Assembly: GCA_037783545.1 (NCBI GenBank)
Contig: JBBELK010000368.1
Coordinates: forward strand, 620,001 to 684,000
From: Henricia sp. BOLD:AAB3569
Taxonomy: Eukaryota; Echinodermata; Asteroidea; Spinulosida; Echinasteridae
Length of the DNA: 64,000 bases
Direction: 5' to 3'
Shown: positions 1-12,300 of the stretch, piece after piece
How the letters are laid out: every line of letters starts with the position of its first letter
Numbering within the stretch: position 1 is the first letter of the stretch
The notes under the pieces: model-generated
Database searches by the model: none
Told to the model about the DNA's origin: nothing
The model's input: only the letters and a program-made list of their open reading frames with translations
Made by a program: the position numbers and the translations under genes

Positions 1-600
1 ACATATGAATCTTGTAATATGAATTTGTAAAGTTTTGTTACCAAAAATGGTGTTTTTTGCCCCAAAACGGCTGTTGCCATGGCAACCATTGAACAAAAAT
101 GAAACAAACCATTTTAAAACATCAACGCTTCCACTGCTCACAATATCCATATTTTAGATTTTTCATTTAAGCCTGCAAACTCTTTTTATAAGGAAAATCT
201 TAAAAAACGTGATTTTACCCCAAAACGGCAATTCTAAAATGAGGTTTTTGGCCCAAAATGTACCATTATGCCTACATGTACTGTACTCTAATGTACCTAA
301 AAACTGCCTGGGTATCTCAGAATGAGTTTGCCGTTGGAAGTAGCCCAATATTCCATATGAATCCTGCAATATGAATTTTTAATGTTTTATTACCAAAAAT
401 GGTGTTTTTTGCCCCAAAACGGCTGTTGCCATGGCAACCATTGAGAAAAAGATGAAACAAATCATTTTTAAAAATCAACGCTTCCACTGCTCACAATATC
501 CATATTTTAGATTTTTCATTTAAGCCTGCAAACTCTTTTTATAAGGAAAATATTAAAAAACGTGATTTTGTCCCAAAAACCATGTTTTTTCACCAAAATG
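1..600. repeat. Two direct copies of a ~352 bp repeat
   Basis: The sequence from 3 recurs from 355 with small changes (atatgaatcttgtaatatg against atatgaatcctgcaatatg). Both copies share a gccccaaaacggctgttgcc block and the tail ttaaaaaacgtgatttt. Copy 1 may continue beyond the window edge. 600-780 shows nothing I recognise. Confidence 0.85.
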
Positions 601-780
601 GTATAAAACTACCACTTGAGAATGTCCATCATACCAAAATATGTGCCCAAGGTGGTCATCTTTCAAAAAAATATGATGAGCCTTTGTCCCCCAACATGGT
701 ACCGACATCCATTTTTTGGGGTATTGGCCCATGGACTAATGAGCACTATTGAGGAATCCTTGGTATGAATACCAGAAAGA

Positions 781-809
<29 letters not shown>
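781..809. repeat. (AAT)n microsatellite
   Basis: About ten AAT units, immediately before the dispersed element that starts near 811. Confidence 0.95.
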
Positions 810-811
<2 letters not shown>

Positions 812-1146
812 TACAAGATTTTAGGTCCCAGTTCAGTTCAATTGTCTTAATTTTGTCTTTAAATTATCCAGCTAAACTGAGGAAATAACTTTTGCACGAA
901 GGAGTAAGAAAAATAGTCCTACAACATACATTTCTGAAAACCCCGTGCACAAATTTTCCTATACGTAACAAAGACAGAAAAAAAGTCACAAAATGGTCGA
1001 TCTGTCCACGTTTAACATACGTAATAGGAAAATTTGTACACAAGCTTTTCAAAACTGCATGTTGTGGCAGCAATTTCTTACCTTTTTGGGCAAAAGTTAT
1101 CTCCTGGGAACAGTACAAGGGAATTTCTTTAAGTTTGGGATAAACT

Positions 1147-2002
1147 GGGCCCAATTTCATAGAGCTGTTTAACAGCCCATTTCCTGTTAACCGAACGTCA
1201 GGCTATTTCATAGACATCGTTAACGGTAAGCAACTGAAAACCTGCCTTAAAGGGCCCCTTATTTAGGATTTTTATCAATGAAATCTATGCTTTAAAACCA
1301 CTCTACTCAGTTAAAGTCATAAAAATCCTATTTGGAGCTTGCTTTGGGGGTTAAAACAAAGGTTTTTAGTTTTTATGCTAATGCAAATATGCATATTCAT
1401 TACCAAGGTCACGATGTCACAAGAGGCAAACACAGGAAAATCACATTTAACTGTGCACAAAAGATTCCACTTTTTTCTCAATTTTCCTAAAACTTTTGTA
1501 ATCCATGGCTGTTTGAGTTCGTTTTACATGTTGCCTGCTGTAAGCCATGACAAAACTGGGGGTAGAAACTGCAGCAATTTGCCACAAGTCCAACTTGAAG
1601 TCTTATGTTTTTTCTTAACTTTTCCCTTCTGTCTTCCTTCTGTGATGCACTCAAAACAGCGCCCTCTGTCTGTGATTTATTGCAATGAAATCTTCAAAGT
1701 TGAAAAAGGCCACCTTTTACTGATTTTACATCCAAACGAACAATAGTATGTCTTGCTGAACAAGTAATCCGTCATTATGAAGCAAAGCTTAGGCACAAAG
1801 TTGTTTAGCATGTCACAGGCCCTTTAACCGCAGAGCCAAATTGTGCTTAAGATAGTGACGCAACAATGGCGGTATCCAAGCGCGCACCTGCTTTAAAAGC
1901 ACGCCACGGTCGCGAAATAGCCTTAACGTTAGCACAACTTTTCTGCTACAGTGAGCACACGTTTTCAGGTAGCGCTTAAGCAGCTCTATGAAATTGGGCC
2001 CT
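1147..2002. mobile_element. Inverted-repeat element B (gggcccaatttcata family), itself interrupted
   Basis: Ends are inverted: gggcccaatttcatagagct at the left and agctctatgaaattgggccc at the right. 1247-1827 is a second element inserted inside it. Related ends occur at 3256-3690, 30857-31077 and 46206-46455. Confidence 0.8.
1247..1827. mobile_element. TTAA-flanked element C, copy 1
   Basis: Starts TTAAAGGGCC and ends GGCCCTTTAA, so TTAA is present at both edges. The interior is nearly identical to 17599-18179 and diverged from 18233-18919. Short reading frames inside (for example 1339-1746) resemble no protein I know. TTAA targets are typical of piggyBac and Kolobok transposons; no transposase is present. 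Confidence 0.85.
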
Positions 2003-2280
2003 GAAGACATCTGAAAGGAATTATTGACTGATTTTTCAAATAGGCCCATTAGTGTGGAAAGACAATTCAAGATGGTAATGACCACGTTCTCACTAGAGAA
2101 ATCGTTAAAGGAACACGTTGCCTTCGGGTTGCGCTTTATTGGGCGTTTTTGGGCTATTACAAGCGTTTGAAGTATAATGAGCACGATCTGAAAGATGTTT
2201 AAAAAGTAGAATATAATGATCCACACAAACGTGCCTTAGAAATGCTTCAATTTTGCGTAATGTCTCGAAGCAGCACGCTC

Positions 2281-2323
2281 CGCCATTTATGGGAGTCAAA
2301 ATCTTGACTCCCATAAATGGCGG
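2281..2323. repeat. Perfect short palindrome
   Basis: cgccatttatgggagtcaa is followed after a few bases by its exact reverse complement. It would form a stable cruciform or RNA hairpin. Confidence 0.9.
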
Positions 2324-2493
2324 AGAAATTATATTAGTCTTATTTCCAGTCGCAGCTGTTGAAATACTTCTGAACAATTATTTCTATCGGTTTGTCCCAT
2401 GACAATATTCTTACCCTGATTGGCGAGGTTTTGGTTTTTTTCTTTTTTGACGCGTCTGCTGTGTTCTCTTGACGATCCATTTTTTGACAGCCA

Positions 2494-2495
<2 letters not shown>

Positions 2496-2526
<31 letters not shown>
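2496..2526. repeat. (TG)n microsatellite
   Basis: About 15 TG units inside element H. A shorter (TG)n run sits near 2733-2748. Confidence 0.95.
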
Positions 2527-2528
<2 letters not shown>

Positions 2529-3255
2529 GTGTCGTTGAAACCTGGAGGTCGGAGGTAGAATTTGTTGTGACCGTGTAGTACATGCTACAACCTACCTCCG
2601 GCTTGTTATTTTAATACTGCGAAGCTCCGGGCCACCGTCAACGCACCAACTACACGTTAGCAAAAACAATCTACCTCCGGGTACCTTTGGGTATCTCCGA
2701 CCACCTCCGACTTCCGGGTTTTATAAATTTCCGTGTGTGTGTGTGTGTTTACATTTCACACATGTCTCGGGAGGCGGAGAATGGTATGGTACCTTGCGTT
2801 CATCTGATAGGTTTACCTGACCACTGGCTACGGCGCCAACCTAACTCCTGCTCGTCGCTGCATTTTGCCCACTACCCGGACGATCGTATTGACGGCTTGA
2901 AATACGTATACATTTCGCGGGACATGTAGTGGGGGTCAGAGGTCAGTGTTTGTTTTTTTAATTACCATTCACTAATTATAACACATTAAATGTGTTTTAT
3001 TGCAAGAACAACTCTTAATAAGTATAAGGAACACCCTCAAACGTGAGATTTCGTGAAATCTGAAGGCAACGTGTTCCTTTAATCATCGTTAGTTAATGAA
3101 GTGTGCATTCACATCTGTCTAAACAAAGATTGAACAAAGATCGAATGAAGAGCGGTACCGTTCACATCATGGAGGTACTAGGTAGGACCTCCATGTTCAC
3201 ATTAGGTGACTGCTAACGAAGATCAAATGAAGCTGTGCGAGGCCACTATATGCCT

Positions 3256-3690
3256 GGGGCCAATTTCATAAAACATGTTACGTTTAATCAAAAATTTGGA
3301 TTAAGCATAGCAGAAATATTCGCTCAAGCAAGGGCGTATTTCATAAAGCTTGTTGTTCTAAGCGCGCAAAGAGAGTGCGCGCGCAACGTTGTCGTCTGTT
3401 TTGTTCGAACGCGTTCATCGTCTGCTTTCATAAGTAAACGTCAAAATGTTCAAATACCATCATAGGTTATGTTTCCATTTTGGGATGGTTATCACTACCA
3501 CAGAAGACCCTTGCCTGTCGCTGACTGGAATATTTCAACAACAGCTGAAAGTTGTTTATCTGTTGGGAAATGTATCTCGAATTTTGCCGAGAATGGCGAA
3601 GAATAAAGATGGCGTCACGTTAGCAAAAAAATGGGTAGGTTAGCATGCCGTTTGGTTTGCTAGTGCTTAAACAGTTTTATGAAATAGAGG
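3256..3690. repeat. Element B-family copy with inverted ends
   Basis: Begins ggggccaatttcataaaaca and ends cagttttatgaaatagaggc. It is followed directly by flanking sequence of the 9-bp-TSD element. Confidence 0.65.
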
Positions 3691-3728
3691 CTGCGTTCGG
3701 TATCGGGCGTGCAGTTCTCGTTACTCGG

Positions 3729-4435
3729 TAGTCTTGGCCCAAGACTACTCTAGTCGATATTGGTTTGTGTACGCGTTGGCCATTCCTAGTATAGTGCGCC
3801 CTCTTGCAGCACTAACTGGCCAGCCCTTCGATCACTAGAGTAGTCTTGGGAATTTCTCCCGGAAGGTTTAACTTTTTCTTTGTTTTTGCCTAGGCTTTCC
3901 TAGGGAACCAATCAGCGAGTGACCCAAATACAGCAGAGCGTGGGAATGCAGCGAGCGACCCAAATACAGCGCGCCGACCGCAGAGCGTGACCCAAATACA
4001 CCGCGTGCACGCGCTTCGAATGGTTTGAAAAATATAAGGCGGCTTACAAGAATCATCGAACATGACCGTTTTATCGTTGCTAATATTTTCGGTGGCATAA
4101 GTTTCTTGGCAAATGTTTGCGAATATATTTACAAACATGTTTGCAAAGGCGTATGACATCGCAAAATACATTTGTTTATGAAGATAATTGCGACATTGCA
4201 AATATTTGCAAAGATATCTGTGGTATGCCATGTCCCTTGTGTGCCATCATAAAACCCTCTGCAGCTATTTACATAAAACGGTACCGCCCCCAATGCTGAA
4301 CTTCCGGGAGAAATTCCCAAGACTACTCTAGTGAGCAAAAGGATGGCCAGTTAGTGCTGCAAGAGGGCCCACTACTGGGAATGGCCAACCCGTACACAAA
4401 CCAATATCGACTAGAGTAGTCTTGGGCCAAGACTA
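3729..4435. mobile_element. Element D copy 1: long-TIR non-autonomous transposon with 9-bp target duplication
   Basis: 707 bp bounded by inverted TAGTCTTGGCCCAAGACTAC ends that stay complementary for roughly 50 bp. The flanks gttactcgg (3720-3728 and 4436-4444) form a perfect 9-bp duplication. The interior carries three GACCCAAATACA repeats. The 113-codon and similar frames inside recur in all copies but look like no transposase. 9-bp duplications with long TIRs are typical of Mutator-like elements. Confidence 0.88.
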
Positions 4436-4780
4436 GTTACTCGGGAGTAATGCGTGCGCATTGCACTCGGGTCACATCACGCGAACGGCAAATCCGCAGT
4501 CCGCGTGCGATCAGTGAAGATGGACGTCTCTTGCCATGGACGTCTCTTGCCATCACTGCACAAAAAATGCCGTTTCATTGCTCACAAGAAACTGAGGAAA
4601 TACAGGCCGTAAGTCGTGAGAACCTTTGATGCCGTCTAAAACAAACCTTAGTGAGTTATTGTTTCAGTTATTGAGTTGACACGTTGAGCAAATTCACCAA
4701 AAATCCCACCCATATTCCACCATCTTCGTACAAATCACATGACACTTGACAGGAGTACGAGCACACTCCCCATTTGTTGG

Positions 4781-5032
4781 GCGCCAGCCTAACTCCTGTT
4801 CGTCGCTGCATTTTGCCCACTACCCGGACGATCGTATTGACGGCTTGAAATACGTATACATTTCGCGGGACATGTAGTGGGGGTCAGAGGTCAGTGTTTT
4901 TTTTTTTTTAATTACCATTCACTAATTATAACACATTAAATGTGTTTTATTGCAAGAACAACTCTTAATAAGTATAAGGAACACCCTCAAACGTGAGATT
5001 TCGTGAAATCTGAAGGCAACGTGTTCCTTTAA
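4781..5032. mobile_element. 3' fragment of element H
   Basis: Almost identical to 2833-3082 and ends at the same aaggcaacgtgttcctttaa terminus. The left part is missing. Confidence 0.85.
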
Positions 5033-5057
5033 GATAAACAAATAGAACAAATGATGA

Positions 5058-5320
5058 GCTGCATACTTAACTAGAAATTGTAATTAGGGGCAACTGGTAA
5101 AAGCAGGCTTAAAATTACTCAATTATTTAATTAAAGTGGTGTTTTAGATACAGTGCTGCATTTTTTGTAGTAAATTAGAGCTCCGTGCCTTTCTACAAAG
5201 TCAACAAAACACTCAATACTTTGTAGCGATACTCTTCTATTTAACAACTCCATTGTCATCCCTCTTTGTGTTATGTATGGTGATTATACTGGAAGAAAAA
5301 ATTGTAATTACAAAGACATT
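5058..5320. repeat. Dispersed repeat shared with 23195-23410
   Basis: Both loci carry aaattgtaattaggggcaac, then ggtaaaagcaggcttaaaat, and later a block ending attacaaagacat. Same orientation. Confidence 0.8.
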
Positions 5321-5360
5321 AAAATCTGACTCGGTGCCTTTCTATAAAATTAACAAAGCA

Positions 5361-5457
5361 CTTACACTATGAGCAACTAACAATGGAAATTGGGCACACA
5401 CCATTGTTAATAACAATGGATTGTGCCAAATTTCCATTGTTAGTTGTTCATAGTGTT
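5361..5457. repeat. Inverted repeat around a short loop
   Basis: aacactatgagcaactaaca at the left is mirrored by tgttagttgttcatagtgtt at the right. It looks like a small solo inverted-repeat element. Confidence 0.8.
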
Positions 5458-5693
5458 AGTGATGCACTTTTACGCAATATTACGGACGCTCCAGTAGCCT
5501 TGTCCAAGGCCGTCTCCAGGTTTTTTGCTGTACGAGAGAATATTGGGTCTAGTATGCAAACTGCACACGGCATCAAAACAAGCCACTGTGAGCTGGGATA
5601 ACGCCTTCCGTAGTAAACCCGTACGGCAACACACTGGCTGCGTACATACTGCGTACGGCCTGGCCTAGCTCGAAAGACGGCCTTGTCGAATCT

Positions 5694-6112
<419 letters not shown>

Positions 6113-6329
6113 ACTGTAATGAGTTTCGCTGGCCGAATGCAGAACCATCAGGGCTGTTGGGTTTAGGACCGTACCGATACATGTACGTGCATGTGTGCAT
6201 AGTCGTAGCGCGGCGCGTGAGCCAATATACGTGCAACAGGTTCCGTAGCTTGTAAGCGCTTTTATTTGTTCAGTTTTATCTTCAGCGGGCCGTCTAGAAG
6301 ACAAGCCCATCGCCTTGAAAAGGATAGAA

Positions 6330-9300
6330 ATGCATTTTTGGCAAATTGAAGTATTTTTCTGCGCCTTGCAAACAAGTTCTGTGATTTTTACCACCGTCGC
6401 GCAACTAACATCCGAGCGGGATTACACCCGATTCCCCAACCTCGCGTTGCTCGGTCATTCCGTGGGGAGTTTCGCAACGACGTCCCCCATAAGATGTGCA
6501 ATGCTGTGCCACAAGAATCAGGCCTGCCTCTCGTTTAATTATGATAATCTTGGAAAAGAATGTCAGCTTTCAGATGCAGAGAAGGACGACTTTCCCGAGG
6601 ATTTTCAGACAAAGAGCGGATTTTCTTACTACGAGACGAGGGAAATCAGCGGCTTGGATACCACTTTGGTGGGTATTTTTTGTTTTTTCTATTTTTTTTC
6701 CGATTTTCTTTTTGGGGGGGGGGGGGGTGGGGGGTGGGGGGGGGTGGGGGGTGGGGGTGGGGGGTGGGGGGGGGGGGGGTGGGGGGGGGGGGGGGTGGGG
6801 GGTGGGGGGTGGGGGGGTGGGGGGTGGGGGGTGGGGGGTGGGGGGGTGGGGTGGGGGGGGGGGGGGTGGGGGGGGGGGTTTAATTTATTATCGTCTTTTT
6901 CAAATGACTTGTTTTGTACTATTCTTGGGTTTCACTTTCTTGACAACCGGTCGCTATCCTCCATTACTGTGTCCATAGGCACGCCAAAGCGAAAATAATT
7001 CAACACTGATTTTTGACGCATATTTTCGCAAATGTTGCGCAAGATAAAACAAAGTTGGCATAACTTTTAAATGTTGATAGACTGTTTGAAACTGGCATAC
7101 CGTGCTTTTGTTGGCAAGTTTATAAAAATGTTGAGACTTGTTTTTCGGGGTTGATGGCAGAATTATCAGTGTTGAATTATTTTCGCTTCGGCGTGCCATA
7201 GTATGGACACAGTAATGGCGGATAGCAACCGATTGTCAAGAAAGTGAAGCCCAAGAATAGCACCGAAGTTGAGGGCGGGTAGGGGAATTTTTTGAAATAT
7301 TACCAATGCACGGCCGGACACCCCGGCCCCAAGGGACAACTCTCAAAAATTATAAGTTTTTCCTTAGTAAATTCACGTTGCACTTTTCCCTCCAAATTTT
7401 GTGTTTTTATCATCAAACTGCCATTTTTACATGGTTTTTATGTCATAACAAGAAAAATCCCGGCGTCCGTGCAATGGTACTGGTGGAGGCATTTATTTTA
7501 TATTATATTATTATATTTCAAGTTTTTAACTGTAAAAATATCGGAAATGGGTGATTCCATAAATTAGGGTATAACATGCACATTTTATGCCCTAAATCCA
7601 TAAATCATCACCATCATCCTTTATTTTGTAAAACCATTTATTAAATTTGCATATTTAGTCAGTTTCCTAAAAGTTATGGTATGTAAGTTCTTTTCAGGGG
7701 TTAAGAATCATGTATACCCTCTAAATATCTACATTCATAGAAAAATTATTGGTTTCTCGCGTAAGGGGGGACACCAAAATGCCTTTTTCTCATTAGAACC
7801 AGTGTAATATTTGTTTCATACCATTTATGTGTTTATTTTTGAAGATTTTGAATTTGATTTTAGTCAATTCCAAGCTAAAAGCTCAATTGATTAGTCCGTC
7901 AGTGTTTTCATTACACTTTTATGGCACAAAAACAAATGTTTCACGTGTAAGGATTTTTTGGGGACACCAAAGTTGTTTTGCCTAAATTTTCAAATTCTGA
8001 AACAAGTTTACAAAATGTTTTGTGCTGTATGTTTAAAAGGCTCCACGAAAATAATTTTTTGCTAGAAAAGTCCGTATGTTAAGCTAAGCAAATATTGTTA
8101 TAGTAACTGTAAAGTGTCACGACGTAAATATAAGGGGGGAAACCAAAGTGGTCCGACGAAAATCATAATGACCATATTTTTATTGTTTGCCTAAATTTCC
8201 ATGTCCAAACATTTAAGTGATTTGAAACTAAGTACAGGCTTACATTTAGTCTTGGCCCAAGACTACTCTAGTCGATATTGGTTTGTGTACGCGTTGGCCA
8301 TATACTGCGCCCTCTTGCAGCACTAACGGACCAGTCTATTTGCTCACTAGAGTAGTCTTGGGAATTTCTCCCGGAAGTTCAGCATTGGGGGCGGTACCGT
8401 TTTATGTAAATAGCTGCAGAGGGTTTTATGATGGCATACAAGGGACATGGCATATCACAGATATCTTTGCAAATATTTGCAATGTCGCAATTATCTTCAT
8501 AAACAAATGTATTTTGCGATGTCATACGCCTTTGCAAACATGTTTGTAAATATATTCGCAAACATTTGCCAAGAAACTTATGCCACCGAAAATATTAGCA
8601 ACGATAAAACGGTCATGTTCGATGATTCTTGTAAGCCGCCTTATATTTTTCAAACCATTCGAAGCGCGTGCATGCGGTGTATTTGGGTCACGCTCTGCGG
8701 TCGACGCGCTGTATTTGGGTCGCTTGCTGCATTCCCACGCTCTGCTGTATTTGGGTCACTCGCTGATTGGTTCCCTAGGAAAGCCTAGGCAAAAACAAAG
8801 AAAAAGTTAAACCTTCCGGGAGAAGTTCCCAAGACTACTCTAGTGAGCAAAGACTGGTCCGTTAGTGCTGCAAGAGGGCGCACTATATGGCCAACGCGTA
8901 CACAAACCAATATCGACTAGAGTAGTCTTGGGCCAAGACTAGCTACATTATGCATGGAAATTGAAAAGTTGTGGCAGTCGATGTGGCCAGAACACTTAAA
9001 AGTTACGTACACATGTTTCACGCGTAAGAGGGGACACCAAATCTTACACGTGAAACCATTTTTTGCCAAACCTTTTGTATTACGAAAATATCAAATTTTT
9101 TCATCAAATGTGGGTTTTATTGTCAAAAGCAATGTGTTATCGATCATTTCAGTTTACAAATAACCAAGCTACTAACCCACCGAAAACAAGGAAAATCTTA
9201 GTTTTAAAATGATGTGTTTAAATGTCACAAATTTTTGCCTAAAAAGTGATAATTTTAGCCTATTTTTAGTCAGAATTAGGACAACGCATATTCATGATAC

Positions 9301-12300
9301 CAATTTTAAAGGTTTTGTTTAGTACAAATTGATGTTGGTGACACAAGCGAAACTAAAAAATAAACATGTGGGCCAAAGTAACTTGACAATTCAACATGAA
9401 AGTACAATCTACCCATTCATGCCATTGGGGCCCGAATTTATGGAATCACCCAAATAGGCCTAGTGTCATTTGTTTAAACGCAAAGCGTGGATTATTATCG
9501 GAGCATTTCTATGGAACTATATATAATTTTCAAGGCTGCGCGCCGTAAATAACGGCATTATTACCAAAATAATCCGCGTTACCATGGAAACCTGAAGAAA
9601 TTGAGAGTAGTGGCGTTATAGGCGTGAAACCATAGCGACCGGGGGCTATTTTATTATGCGGAGGGGGTGGGGGAGAATAAGACTTTGAACCCAGAAAGCA
9701 TTTGAAAACAAGGAGCGAAAAGTTTCAGAAGTTTACTGGTAAAAAAAAAGACTAGCATGCTGTAAAATCATCGCTGACTTTATCGTCATTTCAACCTTTG
9801 ACCCTGTAGTTCGTAATAGACAGCCGAAGTGTGACGTGCGTTGCCATGGCAATTGGATTTAATCTATCATGGCCGTCGGAAAAAGTACAATAGACTACTA
9901 AAGTGTGACGTCAGTTGCCATGGTAATTGGGTCTAAACATTCGCTGGTAATCTGAAACGTCCATTGGTATAGCGCAGGGAAACATTTAACTGATTTTAGT
10001 GTATAGACCCAAAAACCATGGCAACACACAAAGGGTGACGTTTTCACTTTATAATCTATTGCTAACGCACAGGGGACACGGTTGAGTGATTTATAGTTTA
10101 AAGCCAATTGCCCAGGCAACTAACAAAATACCGACCGATAACCAGAGCAATCACATAGGTAGCTTCATAATTCCCAAACCTAAATGTGAAATGTTCAAGG
10201 ACAGTTTTAGTTATAGAGCTGCTGTTTTTTTGAATGGTGTTCCTCTTGCCAATCGTTCAGGTTCTTATTATTCCTTCCGTCGGATGATGAAGGAAAATAA
10301 GGCTTGAACGAAGTAGTAAAACAATATACTGAAATTTTGTAGAGTTGCACATGGCATATTTGTATCAAGGGTTCTTTGGTATTTAAAAATGTTTTTGTGC
10401 TTATTGTCTTGTATTTTTTATTTGTGATTTTTAAATATGTATTTTTATTGTTATATAACTGAGGGCCCCGAAATAATGATCAGCCTGCTGGACGGGTCTA
10501 CCCTCATTAAAGATGGTATCATATGATAAAAGGTGATTCACTTCGGCAGTCTATAATTTATTAAATTAGTAGGCCTATATAGATTTGTATAGTTGAAGAT
10601 AGTGGCCTTATTTCTTGTTTTTAACTATTCTTACGCAGGGACCTCAAGTGACCACCCCATCAACCGGTAAGCACTAGCAGTAAAAATGATTGCATAGTTC
10701 CGAGATTGCCCAGTTAACCCCGCCCCTTAGATATTGTTGCTATGTGCTCACAAGCCATCGCAAAAAAATGGCGACACAACGTACAAAGCAACGGGACTCG
10801 GCATGAAAAGCACAGATTCATTGGAGAAAACTCAAAGGTATTTATGTTTTAGGGTCGACAGTTACCGTAGCACACATGAGCGAAGGGCTAGTAATGCAGG
10901 GATGACATATATTCATAAAATTTCGCTTTCTTACCTTTGAACAGCGAATCGCCCGACATTGAAACCAAAATTCACCCGGTCACAAATGGCGCATACAACA
11001 TACAAACTGTATGGGCAGAAAATCGCGTGATTGTGTGATGATTGCATCACTTTGACCTTTGTGGGCGCCGTCTGCTAGCTCTGTTGTTATTAGTCGGCGG
11101 GATCGGCTTGATTGACAGGTCGGAACTATGCATTAAAAACGACATTTACAAGCAATTAAGAAACCCTGCAAGTTGATAAAATGCGTTGCTTAACAAACTT
11201 ATATCGGTGTTCATAAAAGCAAAATTCCATAATTATGATTAAAAAATCGTGTCCAGGTCACATCTATGAACCCCCATTTTGTTCTCATGGGTGTTGAGAT
11301 TTTGATACCATATCATTTAAGATAGTGTGATGATTGGTAAACTGTTACAAATAGTTTTATCCCCCTGTGTGATTGAAGATATGTATGATTAAAACCAACC
11401 TGAGCAAAAACCAGCTCCGTACTTCGTCTAACATTTGAGAAAACAGTCATTTCGCCCTAAACCATTTCGCCCTGTGCACGAAGTGGTTTTGGGGCGAAGT
11501 GGCATTTGGGTGATGTAGTGTTTGGACGAAGTAATTTAGGGCGAAATGGCACTCGGGCGAAGTAGTTTGGGGCGAAATGGTTTTGGGGCGAATTTAATTT
11601 TCGTCTCATGAGACGAAAACTAATTGTTTTACTCATTTCTCAAAGACTATAGCACTTCAGACAAAACCATTTCAGGGGAAGTTTTATACGGTCATCATGT
11701 TTATATTGTGTAAGTTAGGCGTAAATCTGTGAACATTTCTGATTTTCGAGATTACTAATGATGTATACTGCCTTTAATTTTGTCATATTTTTCTCAATAG
11801 CATTCTGAAATTTCGCGTTCTCAATCCGTATATATTTTTAATTATATCGTCAAAAATCACCGATGTTTTGTTAACCAATTTATCCGGTTCCACATCCAAA
11901 TTGGAGATTGCAAATTTCCTGTTTTTCTGCCATGGATAGTATTTTGGGGAGGCATTTTATACATTTGTTAACAAAGGTAAGATCGAAGTCCATTTTCTGG
12001 AAAATCTGAACATGCTCCTTTAAGTTCTAATTATTTCTCAAGTTTGGTAATTTTTTTAACCAATTAATAGTGGAATTTTTGATAACTTTTTTTTTCCGGT
12101 CTAGGATGCGACTCTACTAACGATGGTCCTTTAGGCATGGCGAGTGGTCTGATACCAGACCAACAAATTTCTCTTATAGCCATAGCAGATGGGATGTCGA
12201 AGGCCAATAGCCGACTCAATGTGAAACCACATGGTATTTATTCATTAATTTATGCAAATTATATGCAAGTTTTAACCAATCAGACCATTTCATTGCTATG

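Larger units (their letters stand above)
811..2065. mobile_element. Dispersed element A, split by a nested insertion
   Basis: The two outer pieces, 811-1146 and 2003-2065, match the continuous sequence 60062-60465. In that copy gataaacta runs straight into aagacatctgaaagg. Here 1147-2002 is inserted at that junction. The complete copy shows this family to be a ~440 bp inverted-repeat element. Confidence 0.8.
2105..3082. mobile_element. TTAA-flanked element H (TTAAAGGAACACGTTGCC ends)
   Basis: The left end ttaaaggaacacgttgcctt is mirrored by aaggcaacgtgttcctttaa at the right. Inside are a perfect 19-bp-arm palindrome (2281-2323), a (TG)n run, and the direct block 2833-3082 that recurs at 4781-5032. 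Confidence 0.85.

Noticed and set aside
1339-1746. 135-codon frame as a gene
   Set aside because: It lies wholly inside element C and recurs with the other copy (17865-18098); no recognisable protein.
3868-4231. Repeated 76- and 113-codon frames in element D
   Set aside because: They recur only because the element is repeated; composition and lack of motifs argue against a protein, and they do not resemble a transposase.
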